From contig NZ_CP109603.1 in the NCBI RefSeq assembly GCF_025905425.1, positions 1,896,001 to 1,960,000 of the forward strand: 64,000 bases of DNA, written 5' to 3'. This document shows, piece after piece, positions 56,393 through 64,000 of the stretch; within the stretch, counting starts at the first letter, position 1, and each line of letters begins with the position of its first letter. The stretch comes from Pseudomonas putida. Lineage in GTDB: Bacteria; Pseudomonadota; Gammaproteobacteria; Pseudomonadales; Pseudomonadaceae. The translations under genes were made by a program, and so were the position numbers. The notes under the pieces are model-generated. The model was not told the origin of the DNA. It did no database searches and worked only from the letters and a program-made list of their open reading frames with translations.

Positions 56393-56454
56393 ATCCTAGA
56401 AGGCGTAGCTTTGTCTGACGCTCCCTGTGCCGAACTCATTATCCCGGTAATGCA
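56393..56454 (-). promoter_or_regulatory. OxoS/XylS-type composite promoter upstream of the cytochrome c gene
   Basis: Read on the minus strand: TGCA-TTACCG-GGATA (56454-56440), a perfect XylS-type half-site; GGAGCGTC (56424-56417, offset +30); CTAGGAT (56399-56393, offset +55). The start codon at 56336 is 57 bases past the -10. It is the best of the three sites and very close to the oxoO promoter, including ACCGGGATAATG. Confidence 0.75.
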
Positions 56455-56616
56455 GTAAATACTTTCCTTAGGATGGTTTGAAATAGCCACGTGTTTCTGA
56501 CTGGCTTCAGCGACCGCTGATTTTTGAACGCGGTCAATCGATCCAAAACACTTAAATCATCCGCGCTTCCCTATCTTTTTCGCCGGCGCAAGTACTTCGC
56601 GGCAGCCATTCTGGCA

Positions 56617-57660
56617 TTACAGACGCATCTCTCCTACGGTCGCCAGCAATTGCTGGCGGGCCATCCACAGGTTCGATAGGGCGAACAAGGTGATCATCTG
56701 CGCCGTATTCTTGGTCAAGCCACGGAAGCGCACCTTGGTGTAGCCAAACTGCCGATTGATCCCCCGAAAAGGATGTTCGACTTTCGCCCGTACCTGCACT
56801 TTGGCGCGCTCGATCTTGCGGATCGCCTTGTACAAGGTACTGCGCTTGTCCTGTTTCTTATAGATGCTGCGCCGGGCCGCGATCTGCCAGATGACCTGAC
56901 GTCCAGCACGCTCTTCACGCTTCTCGACCCCGGTGTAGCCCGTATCGGCACAGACTACGTTTTCCTCGCCATGCAGCAGTTTATCGACTTGGGTGATATC
57001 CGCGACATTCGCCGCTGTGACCACCAGGCTATGTGCAAAGTCCGATTCATCGTCGGCGCCAATGTGGGCTTTCGCGCCGAAGTAGTACTGGTTCCCCTTC
57101 TCTGTTTGATGCATCTACGGGTCACGCTTTTACCGTCTCTATTCTAGGTCGACCTGGGCGCATGAATCAGCGTGACATCGACGATGCTGCCTTGGCGCAG
57201 CGACAGGCCACGGTCACCCAAGTAGCCATTGATCACCGCCAGAATCATGCTGCCAATTCGTGTTTCTCCAGCAGGCGTCGGAAGTGAGGATGGTGCTTTC
57301 GTCGGGGAGGCGCTCCAGGCTCAGGCCGTCGAACTGGCGCAGGATGGTGGTCTCGTAGAGCGCTTCCTCCATCGCCGGATCGCTGTAGCCGAACCAGTTC
57401 TGCATCAGATGCACGCGCAGCATCGCTATCAACGGATACGCAGGACGGCCGCCTTCAACCTTCGGGTAATGTGGCTCGATCAGGGCAATCAAACCCGTCC
57501 ATGGCACCACCTGATCCATCTTGATCAGGAACAACTCCTTGCGGGTCTGCTTGCGCTTGTCGGCGTCCGTTGTCACGGGACAGGCCCACGCTTTATCGGG
57601 AAACTCGGCAACGGGATTGGCGTATTTCACCAGATTCGGGAAGTCTTCTTCAGGGTTTCC
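56617..57660 (-). mobile_element. Inactive IS5-family insertion sequence
   Basis: Two minus-strand pieces form one IS5-type transposase. The N-terminal half is 57630-57214 (MDQVVPWTGLIALIEPHYPK, GYSDPAMEEALYE, LPDESTIL). The C-terminal DDE half is 57114-56617 (MHQTEKGNQYYFGAKAHIGA, ADTGYTGVEKREE, KAKVEHPFRGI-like). Between them a frameshift after PDESTIL and a stop after HAPRST break the frame, so it cannot transpose alone. The start-side end, GGAAACCCTGAAGAAG, directly follows the xdhC stop codon at 57661. I could not find the matching inverted repeat at the other end. Confidence 0.82.
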
Positions 57661-58632
57661 TTAGATCTCTTCGCGGGCCAGACCGTTGCGCACTCGCAAG
57701 ATATCAGCCAGTACGGCGAGGGCGATTTCCGCCGGGGTTTTACTGCCCAGGTTGAGGCCAATGGGCGCGACAATTCGTGCGAGGTCACTGTCGTCCAGGC
57801 CGGCAATCCGGCGCAGACGTTCAAATCGTTTGGCGGTGGTGGCCTTGGATCCCATCACGCCAATATAAAACGCCTGGGTACGCACCGCTTCGATCATGGC
57901 CAGATCATCGATCCGCGGATCATGTGTCAATGCCACCACCGCAGTGTCGGCATGACAACCGCCCAGACGGATCACTTCCGATGGTAACTGACGACGAATC
58001 TCCACCCCCGGTAACTCGACGCCTTGCAGCACTTCATCACGGGGATCGCAGAGCAGCACTTCGAAACCAAGGCTCTGGCCAAACTCGGCGCATACCTTTG
58101 CTACTGAAGAGTAACCCGCCAACAATAGACGCTGAGCCGCGCCTATTCGTAAGCGCAAAACATCGCCTTGGCGTTCCACTCGCTGCCCCTGAGAGGAGTC
58201 CGCTAAAATACGGCGTTCGCCGCCGGGGAGGGCGACTTCACGGATTAAACGGCGTTGTCCGGCCAAGGCGCTTTCCAGTTCACGCAGATGTGCCTGCACC
58301 TCGCAATCGGCCGCCAGGTTTTCCACCAACACTTCTAGTACACCACCACACGGCAACCGGATCTGTGAATGCGGGTCGCTACCATCGCCATAACGCAACA
58401 GGCTTATGGGCTCGGAAAAGGCGCTGGCGACCAGGCACTCAAGGAATTCATCCTCGACGCAGCCGCCGGACAGCGAACCGATCCATTCGCCATCGACATT
58501 GGCAGCCAACAGTGAACCTGGCGCGCGCGGAGCCGAGCCGTAAGTGGCCAGCACCGTGCACAGCCATACACGGCGGCCACTGTTGGACCATTCCAATGCT
58601 TTGCGGATGACCAACAAATCGAGGTGTTGCAT
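57661..58632 (-). CDS. xdhC: XdhC-family molybdenum cofactor insertion protein
   Basis: This 323-residue protein starts at 58632 (MQHLDLLVIRKALEW), six bases past AGGA in GGAGGAGGA; an ATG at 58638 is also possible. N-terminal XdhC/CoxI motifs (YGSAPRAPGS, SLSGGCVEDEFLE) and the C-terminal NAD-like domain (DDLAMIEAV, YIGVMGSKATTAKRFERL) are intact. It binds, sulfurates and inserts the cofactor into xanthine-oxidase-family hydroxylases, here the IorAB-like enzyme encoded just upstream. The IS element lies immediately after its stop codon. Confidence 0.9.
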   Translation of the reverse strand: MQHLDLLVIRKALEWSNSGRRVWLCTVLATYGSAPRAPGSLLAANVDGEWIGSLSGGCVEDEFLECLVASAFSEPISLLRYGDGSDPHSQIRLPCGGVLEVLVENLAADCEVQAHLRELESALAGQRRLIREVALPGGERRILADSSQGQRVERQGDVLRLRIGAAQRLLLAGYSSVAKVCAEFGQSLGFEVLLCDPRDEVLQGVELPGVEIRRQLPSEVIRLGGCHADTAVVALTHDPRIDDLAMIEAVRTQAFYIGVMGSKATTAKRFERLRRIAGLDDSDLARIVAPIGLNLGSKTPAEIALAVLADILRVRNGLAREEI

Positions 58633-58662
58633 CAGCATTCCTCCTCCAATTTGACGCACTCG

Positions 58663-60840
58663 CTACACATTGAGAGTGGCACTGACCGGAAGATCCCGGA
58701 TGCGTTTTCCCGTTGCCGCAAAAATTGCATTGCACAAGGCTGGAGCCACAGGTGGACAGGCGACTTCACCTACACCGTAAGGACCTTCCTCATTGCTGAC
58801 GATATGCACTGACACCTCGGGAGCCGCATCCATTCGCAATGCCGGGTAATTGTGAAAGTTGCTTTGCTGGACTCGTCCCTGGTCGAAGCTGATTCGCCCG
58901 TATAATGCACTACTCAGGGCATAAAGTACGGCACCTTCCACCTGCGATTTGACGCCATCGGGATTGACCACCCGACCGCAATCAATCACCACCGTGAATT
59001 TTTTGACTGACAGATGTCCGTCTTTCATGGTGACCTCGGCAACGGCGGCCACCTTGCTTTCAACGTAGGCGTGCGCGGCAATGCCCCGACCCGTTCCGGC
59101 CGGCACTCGTTCCTGCAGTCCTCCGGCCTTGGCGGCTTGCTGCAGTACATGGGCGAGCCTTGGGTCTTTGCCAATCATCTTCAGGCGAAAGCTCAACGGA
59201 TCGACTTTTGCGCGCCGCGCCAACTCATCAACGAAGCACTCGATGGCGAAACAGTTGCTCACTTCCCCCGGTGCTCGCATCCAGGAAACGGTAGGACCGG
59301 TCTTCGGCTCGTGGATATCCAGTCTGAAATTAGGGATCTCGTAGGGGGTGTTGATCGCTCCGCCGACCGAAAGTGCATCGAAACCGCCGGCGTTCCAAGA
59401 CACGAATTCGGTATCGTCAAGGATTGCCTGACTGACAATTCGGTGTCCCCAAGCAGTAATTGTTCCGGAAGGTTTGGTAATCGCGGACAGCCGATTAAAC
59501 GTCATCGGCCGGTATTCGCCACCCTGGATATCATCCTCACGAGTCCAAATATTCTGGATAGGTGCATTGAGGTGCCGTGCCGCCTTCATGATCTGCGCAG
59601 TTTCGCCAACAAAGTCGCTCTTAGGACTGGCACGTCTGCCAAAGCCGCCGCCGCTGTGCATCGTATTCAGAGTGATTTTATCCTTCGCAACACCCAGAAC
59701 TTCGGATGCAACTTTGTGATCCATGCTTTGATACTGGGTCCCCACCCAGATTTCGCAGCCATCCCCCTGCCACTGCATCGTGCAATTGAGCGGCTCCATA
59801 GGCGTATGAGTCAGATAGGCCATTGTGTAGTCCGCACTGTGGCTGAGGCCGGTCCCCTCCAGCAGCGGTTTTGTGTTGCCGCGCTCAAGAGCTACAATAC
59901 CCGGTTTGCCCAGCGCAGCGTGATACTCGGCCTCCAGGGTTTTTGAAGACATCTCGGCGCGAGGCCCAAAATCCCACTCGATCTTCAGCAGTTCCCGGGC
60001 CTTTTTGGCCGCCCAGAAACCCTCGGCGATAACGGCCACCCCCTGTGGGATCTGAACGCAATCCTTGACGCCTGGAACCTTTCGGGCTTCTGCATCGTCG
60101 ACGTGAACTGCTTTGCCACCCATAACCGGGCAACGTGCAACCACTGCAGTCAACAGACCCGGCAAACGTACGTCGATGCCGAAGATCGGCTGTCCGGTGA
60201 TTTTTTCGATGCCTTCGACGCGGGGTATCGACTTGCCGATCAGTTTGAAGGCATCGGGAGATTTCAAGTGGATTTCCGCGGCCTGCGGTGTCGGCAACTT
60301 TGCGGCCTCAAGAACAAAGTCTCCAAAGGGGGCTTTGCGTCCGTCAGCGGCAAACACGTACCCGTTCGAGGTGTTGCACTTGTCCTCACTCAGTTGCCAT
60401 GCCTTGGCGGCGGCACGAACAATCATGAGGCGGGCAACGGCGCCCGCCATACGCATAGGTTCGAAGAGATATCGCGTGCTGGAGCTTTGCGCGATCATCT
60501 GAATCCCGGGACCGAATACGTCAGGCGCCAATTGGTAATCATCGCCGGGGAGGGAGTGTTTGGTCGTGACGGTGGTCCAGTCGGCATCCAGTTCTTCAGC
60601 CAGCGCCTGGGCAAGGCAGGTATGGATACCTTGGCCAATTTCGGACTGGCCGACGGTGACGACGATCTTGCCATCGGTGGAAATTTCGACAAAGGCGTTT
60701 GGTTTGAAGCCGGTGTCGGCGCTGCTGCCGGGTACACCTGCCATGGCATCAGGGAACTTCAACGCGATCGCCAATCCGGCGGCAACGGTCCCTGTGGTCA
60801 AGAGGAAAGTGCGGCGAGAGAGGAGGGGCGACGTTTTCAT
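58663..60840 (-). CDS. iorB: Tat-exported molybdopterin subunit of an isoquinoline 1-oxidoreductase-type hydroxylase
   Basis: This 725-residue protein starts with a twin-arginine signal (SRRTFLL, residues 8-14, then a hydrophobic core to about 35). It is of the xanthine oxidase family and hydroxylates N-heteroaromatics or aldehydes next to N or C=O. The body has MCD-binding segments ([25 protein letters not shown]) and the catalytic Glu692 in GVGEVACPP. It pairs with the two-cluster iron-sulfur subunit by ATGA overlap; no FAD subunit is present, as in IorAB. Export and the missing flavin subunit point to a cytochrome acceptor. The substrate is unknown; an azaarene is likely from context. Confidence 0.85.
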   Translation of the reverse strand: MKTSPLLSRRTFLLTTGTVAAGLAIALKFPDAMAGVPGSSADTGFKPNAFVEISTDGKIVVTVGQSEIGQGIHTCLAQALAEELDADWTTVTTKHSLPGDDYQLAPDVFGPGIQMIAQSSSTRYLFEPMRMAGAVARLMIVRAAAKAWQLSEDKCNTSNGYVFAADGRKAPFGDFVLEAAKLPTPQAAEIHLKSPDAFKLIGKSIPRVEGIEKITGQPIFGIDVRLPGLLTAVVARCPVMGGKAVHVDDAEARKVPGVKDCVQIPQGVAVIAEGFWAAKKARELLKIEWDFGPRAEMSSKTLEAEYHAALGKPGIVALERGNTKPLLEGTGLSHSADYTMAYLTHTPMEPLNCTMQWQGDGCEIWVGTQYQSMDHKVASEVLGVAKDKITLNTMHSGGGFGRRASPKSDFVGETAQIMKAARHLNAPIQNIWTREDDIQGGEYRPMTFNRLSAITKPSGTITAWGHRIVSQAILDDTEFVSWNAGGFDALSVGGAINTPYEIPNFRLDIHEPKTGPTVSWMRAPGEVSNCFAIECFVDELARRAKVDPLSFRLKMIGKDPRLAHVLQQAAKAGGLQERVPAGTGRGIAAHAYVESKVAAVAEVTMKDGHLSVKKFTVVIDCGRVVNPDGVKSQVEGAVLYALSSALYGRISFDQGRVQQSNFHNYPALRMDAAPEVSVHIVSNEEGPYGVGEVACPPVAPALCNAIFAATGKRIRDLPVSATLNV

Positions 60841-61307
60841 GCTTTTTCTCCCTTGCGCAATTCAGCGGCAGCGGCTTTGATGGCCTTTCTGATACGTGGG
60901 TATGTGCCGCAGCGGCAAATGTTCCCCGACATTGCTGCATCGATTTCTTCGTCGGATGGGTCGGGAGTCTCTATGATCAGGCTCGCTGCTGACATGATCT
61001 GGCCAGGTTGGCAGTAGCCGCACTGAGCAACTTGATGCTCAACCCATACCTTGTTGAGCACTTCTCGTGGCCTGTCCGCCAGGCCCTCAATCGTAGTAAT
61101 GTTGGCGCCTTCGACAGCCGCGATGGGAGTGATACAAGACCGTATTGCAGTCCCGTCTACGTGGACGGTGCAGGCACCGCACAAACCTGCACCGCAGCCG
61201 AACTTCGTCCCCCGCATATTCAAGGAGTCCCGAAGAATCCAAAGTAGAGGTGTCTGGTCATCAGCAGGGGTTAATTGGACCAGCTGACCGTTCAACGTAG
61301 CTTTCAT
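60837..61307 (-). CDS. iorA: Two-[2Fe-2S] subunit of the molybdenum hydroxylase
   Basis: This 156-residue protein has a plant-type ferredoxin domain with C38, C43, C46 and C58 ([12 protein letters not shown]) and a helical second-cluster domain with C96, C99, C131 and C133 ([22 protein letters not shown]). It passes electrons from molybdenum to the acceptor. No signal peptide is seen, so it is probably exported with the Tat-targeted large subunit. It overlaps the large subunit gene by four bases. Confidence 0.92.
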   Translation of the reverse strand: MKATLNGQLVQLTPADDQTPLLWILRDSLNMRGTKFGCGAGLCGACTVHVDGTAIRSCITPIAAVEGANITTIEGLADRPREVLNKVWVEHQVAQCGYCQPGQIMSAASLIIETPDPSDEEIDAAMSGNICRCGTYPRIRKAIKAAAAELRKGEKA

Positions 61308-61390
61308 GATTCGATCCTCACCTGGCTTCTTATTGTGATAAATCAGTTCTCGAATCTTAATTTGCTGCCTGGTTCATCTATAGCGTTTGT

Positions 61391-62341
61391 TTAAAGATCT
61401 AGCACCAGAAGCGGTGACTTCGAGCGCGAACAACAAGGTAGAAATTGATTGTTGGCAGCCTTTTCGTCGTCGCTCAAATAAAAGTCTTGGTGATCCGGTT
61501 CTCCGTAGAGGACCCGCGTTAGGCACATTCCGCAAACGCCTTCTCTGCAAGATGTGGGGATCTCCAGGCCCTCTGCCAGAAGTACCTGCAGCACCGTTTT
61601 GTCGTGGGGGATATCGATAACGCGGCCGTCACTGGACAATTTAACCTGAAAGGTGCGTGGGTCAACTGGCTGTACCGGACTCGCGGCAGCGAAGAACTCT
61701 CGGTGGATACAGTGGTCGTCCCAACCAGCTGCTTTCGCCGCTGCTAAAACGGCAATGATGAAACCGCCAGGACCACAGACGTATAGATGTTGTCCGGGCA
61801 TCGGGTTGGCAAGAAGGGTAGCGAGGTCGATACGGGCCTCAGGGCCTGCATCATCAAAGTATAGATGGGTACTTTTGGTAAATTGTCCATCGCCCAGGCG
61901 CTCCCGGAATGCCATGCGGGCTTTATCCCTCGCACAATAATGCACCTCAAAGGATGCACCGCCAGCGGCCAGTGTTTCTGCCATCGACAAAATCGGCGTC
62001 ACCCCGATGCCCCCGGCCAGCAGGATGGAATGTTTTGCGTCAGTGGATAGCGGGAAGTGATTTTTGGGTTCGCCAATCTCCAGCAGTTGCCCTTCTTCCA
62101 GGCGATGCATGGCCAGTGAGCCCCCGCGTGAATTCGGATCACGTAGTACCGCGATCAGATAACGGTGTGTGTCGCAGGAGCTGTTACACAATGAGTACTG
62201 GCGGACGATCCCGTCCTCGAGGTGGACATCAATATGCGCGCCAGCGGAAAACGCCGGCAGGTCGGCACCATCAAGGCGTGCAAGTTCAAATGCACAAATA
62301 TCGGTCGCGACCTCAAATTTACGGACAATCTTGACTTGCAT
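61391..62341 (-). CDS. VanB-type oxygenase reductase (FMN, NAD, C-terminal [2Fe-2S])
   Basis: I start at 62341, giving 316 residues, the normal size for phthalate dioxygenase reductase/VanB proteins; the longer frame adds an unrelated N-terminus. FMN contacts are in RQYSLCNSS, the NAD site in LLAGGIGVTPILSM, and the C-terminal ferredoxin cluster has C residues in SCREGVCGMCL and PCCSRSK. It most likely serves the VanA-type oxygenase in the same run. It could also supply OxoO, whose known partner OxoR is a different (class IB) type not found here. Confidence 0.9.
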   Translation of the reverse strand: MQVKIVRKFEVATDICAFELARLDGADLPAFSAGAHIDVHLEDGIVRQYSLCNSSCDTHRYLIAVLRDPNSRGGSLAMHRLEEGQLLEIGEPKNHFPLSTDAKHSILLAGGIGVTPILSMAETLAAGGASFEVHYCARDKARMAFRERLGDGQFTKSTHLYFDDAGPEARIDLATLLANPMPGQHLYVCGPGGFIIAVLAAAKAAGWDDHCIHREFFAAASPVQPVDPRTFQVKLSSDGRVIDIPHDKTVLQVLLAEGLEIPTSCREGVCGMCLTRVLYGEPDHQDFYLSDDEKAANNQFLPCCSRSKSPLLVLDL

Positions 62342-62549
62342 ACAGCACCTCACAACAAACTCGAGCCGCTGGCTGCCCGTAACGAACAGGATTGCGAGAA
62401 TACCTTGCGCTCGCGGCAATCGGCGTCGATATTAAGCTTCAACTAGTGGCGTCGCCTTACGTTAAATCGATACCGTCGATTTCGTTTGGCGACAGATAAT
62501 TGTTATTGTTGCTCACGCCATTCATTCGGCTCGAATACATCTCCGCTAT

Positions 62550-62945
62550 TTATGCGTGTAAATCTATGAGTTCCCGTTCAAAACGCTCAACTAGCGCGGG
62601 CATGTCATCGTCAAGAGTCCATTCGCTAAGTCGTACTTCTGGTGGGGCTTCGGTGTAGTCATCCCAGTCTGCGCTTAATCTACGAGCGGCATCGGCATGT
62701 TCAAATAGTGTTGAAAAAGTGTCGCGTTCTTCTTTGGTGTCGAACAAAACATGGGCAATGGCGGCATATTTTTCGTGTGGCGCGCTTCCATCCTCGCCAA
62801 TTCTTTCAATCCATACCATTTTGGGTTGCAAGTTCAAGTCTCTTGCTGACAAGCCAATACCTAATGGCAGATGAATATTCCGATGGTAATCATAGTCGAA
62901 TGTTCTATTTTTTGGGCGCGGGTACAAAAAAGAAAGGGAAAACAT
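62550..62945 (-). CDS. EthD-domain protein
   Basis: This 131-residue protein resembles EthD-type dimeric alpha/beta barrel proteins, with the family feature FDYDYHRNIHLPLGIG. EthD-like proteins occur next to oxygenases, where some help enzyme function and others catalyse decarboxylation or lactone rearrangement. It starts two bases after the oxygenase stop codon at 62948. I use the ATG at 62945; an in-frame TTG is 6 bases upstream. Confidence 0.8.
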   Translation of the reverse strand: MFSLSFLYPRPKNRTFDYDYHRNIHLPLGIGLSARDLNLQPKMVWIERIGEDGSAPHEKYAAIAHVLFDTKEERDTFSTLFEHADAARRLSADWDDYTEAPPEVRLSEWTLDDDMPALVERFERELIDLHA

Positions 62946-62947
62946 AA

Positions 62948-64000
62948 TCAAGACTCCCGTGCGATTATCTTTGAGTCCCGCTCTTCACTTACGAGGCGGT
63001 CCAATATTTTACGGCCTTCAAGCTGAAGGCGGTCGCCGTTGAAAGAAGCATGAGGAACGGTGAATACATCAAGGTCGCCAACGGAAATTTGTTGCGCTTC
63101 TAATAAAATAACGTCTTGTTTGAAAACGTTTCTTGTTTCTTCTGCCAAGTGGGATAGGGTGTTTTCGTTGCCATAGTTAATGCCCACGGTGTAGAAGTAG
63201 TGGGATGACTTTTCTGTTTCCGGAATGGCGGCATGGAAGTCGTGAAACTCCACGGCTTTTGCTTGCGGTTGCCCCGCAGGTCTTAAAGAAATATGGAAGG
63301 TGGTGTAGCAGGGGGCATGCCAGCTCACTTCCATTGTGAAATCTAGTGGTCCCGTCCAGGATTCCTTATTGAGAGCCTGCGCCATCATCATGGGCCACAG
63401 CGGCGCGCCCTCGTCGCCCAAGCTGTCTGCGTGAGTGCGGAAATGAATCGAGCGCTCCTTGATCTCGTAAGTTAAACCACGATCCATTGGTTCGCTCCCA
63501 GGTTGGGCATTTCTATAGAAATGCACTTCCTCCCCACCAAATGACTCAGGATGGACGAATTCAGCATGAGTGATATCAAACAGGTTGTCGTTCAGTAGGC
63601 GGTAATTTGCGCGCATCGATTCGAAGAGCCCGGTGCAGCTGCGTATTTCGGAATTCGTATCAAGCAAAGCGAGACTACTTGGGATGGTACTTTCGTCCAC
63701 AGCTAGTTCCGGCTCGCCCATCCAGATCCAGATAAATCCATGGCGTTCGCACACAGGGTAACTGCGTACGATCGCTTTGGGTGAGATGACCGCTTGGCCC
63801 GGTACATGCGTGCATCGACCATGGGTTCCGAAGCGGGCGCCGTGATAACGGCACTGGATAGTTTCCCCAACAACTTTTCCCAGTGACAGAGGGGCCTGGC
63901 GGTGAATACAGGCATCATGGACTGCTGCGTACTGACCGCTCTCGGTTTGGAATAACGCAATCTTATGACTCAGAATCGTGCGAGCCACTACATGGCCGTC
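62948..64000 (-). CDS. VanA-type Rieske non-haem iron oxygenase (5' end outside window)
   Basis: At least 350 residues are visible, and the true start lies beyond 64000 since the frame continues (DGHVVARTILSHK) to the window edge. The Rieske ligands are in CIHRQAPLSLG and CRYHGARF. The mononuclear iron His residues are probably in FDITHAEFVHPESFGGEEVH. The family includes vanillate O-demethylase and caffeine-type demethylases, usually hydroxylating a side chain or removing a methyl group. With the VanB-type reductase downstream it would form a two-component enzyme. The substrate cannot be told. Confidence 0.88.
   Translation of the reverse strand, partial: DGHVVARTILSHKIALFQTESGQYAAVHDACIHRQAPLSLGKVVGETIQCRYHGARFGTHGRCTHVPGQAVISPKAIVRSYPVCERHGFIWIWMGEPELAVDESTIPSSLALLDTNSEIRSCTGLFESMRANYRLLNDNLFDITHAEFVHPESFGGEEVHFYRNAQPGSEPMDRGLTYEIKERSIHFRTHADSLGDEGAPLWPMMMAQALNKESWTGPLDFTMEVSWHAPCYTTFHISLRPAGQPQAKAVEFHDFHAAIPETEKSSHYFYTVGINYGNENTLSHLAEETRNVFKQDVILLEAQQISVGDLDVFTVPHASFNGDRLQLEGRKILDRLVSEERDSKIIARES

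Noticed and set aside
61391..62341. Naming the VanB-type reductase OxoR
   Set aside because: OxoR of P. putida 86 is a class IB reductase with its iron-sulfur domain ahead of the flavin domain, whereas here the iron-sulfur domain is C-terminal.

Overview
The window looks like chromosome of a Pseudomonas of the putida group. Two things suggest this: the REP hairpins typical of that group, and the gene order of the PQQ-dependent alcohol oxidation (ped) region, which follows P. putida KT2440 closely. All functional calls come from reading the translated sequence and comparing it with families I know; no database was searched.

Region 1 (1-22.7 kb, GC-rich core) is the ped/erc alcohol oxidation locus. 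It holds three 179-bp REP tandem units, an ABC exporter with a beta-propeller and a substrate-binding protein, the sensor-regulator pair pedS2/pedR2, pentapeptide protein PedC, and two quinoprotein alcohol dehydrogenases. PedE carries Ser, and PedH carries Asp, at the lanthanide-diagnostic position. It continues with cytochrome c PedF, PedG, a SoxYZ-like carrier, a metallo-hydrolase, aldehyde dehydrogenase PedI, a complete pqqABCDE operon, and ErcA/ErcS-like regulators. A dyad with consensus TACTACC-AA-GGTAGTA recurs in front of several of these units.

Region 2 (22.7-31.6 kb) is one end of an ICE of the PFGI-1/ICEclc type, read on the minus strand: alpA, parA, parB, DUF2857, STY4528-like replication protein, TIGR03761, DUF3158, ssb and topB. 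topB is cut after about 225 codons and abuts the 3' end of an outer-membrane protein gene, so the ICE is a remnant. From 31.6 to 33.2 kb lie relics of a tyrosine integrase and an aspartoacylase-like gene.

Region 3 (33-53 kb, visibly less GC-rich) is a catabolic island. It has mhpBCDFE (2,3-dihydroxyphenylpropionate to pyruvate and acetyl-CoA, without mhpA), a flavodoxin-fold oxidoreductase, a chemoreceptor, and a YCF48/MMPL-RND/DUF1302/DUF1329 envelope module. It also has an MDR reductase, a cupin, an AraC/XylS regulator, a Rieske oxygenase very like 2-oxo-1,2-dihydroquinoline 8-monooxygenase OxoO, an alpha/beta hydrolase and a decayed amidase. Together these fit the 8-hydroxycoumarin route of quinoline degradation, in which 2-oxoquinoline is 8-hydroxylated and converted to 2,3-dihydroxyphenylpropionate, the MhpB substrate.

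Region 4 (54-64 kb, minus strand) holds an outer-membrane channel, a cytochrome c, a broken IS5-type element, XdhC, a Tat-exported two-subunit molybdenum hydroxylase of the isoquinoline 1-oxidoreductase type, a VanB-type reductase, an EthD-like protein and a VanA-type Rieske oxygenase that runs off the window.

The most informative observation is a composite promoter found three times: before mhpB, before oxoO and before the cytochrome c gene. It is TGCR-N6-GGATA (the XylS/Pm type of box), then GGAGCGTC at offset +30, then CTAKGAT at offset +55, with identical spacing each time. It ties regions 3 and 4 into one probable OxoS-like regulon and makes the exported molybdenum hydroxylase plus cytochrome c a candidate for the first, azaarene-hydroxylating step.
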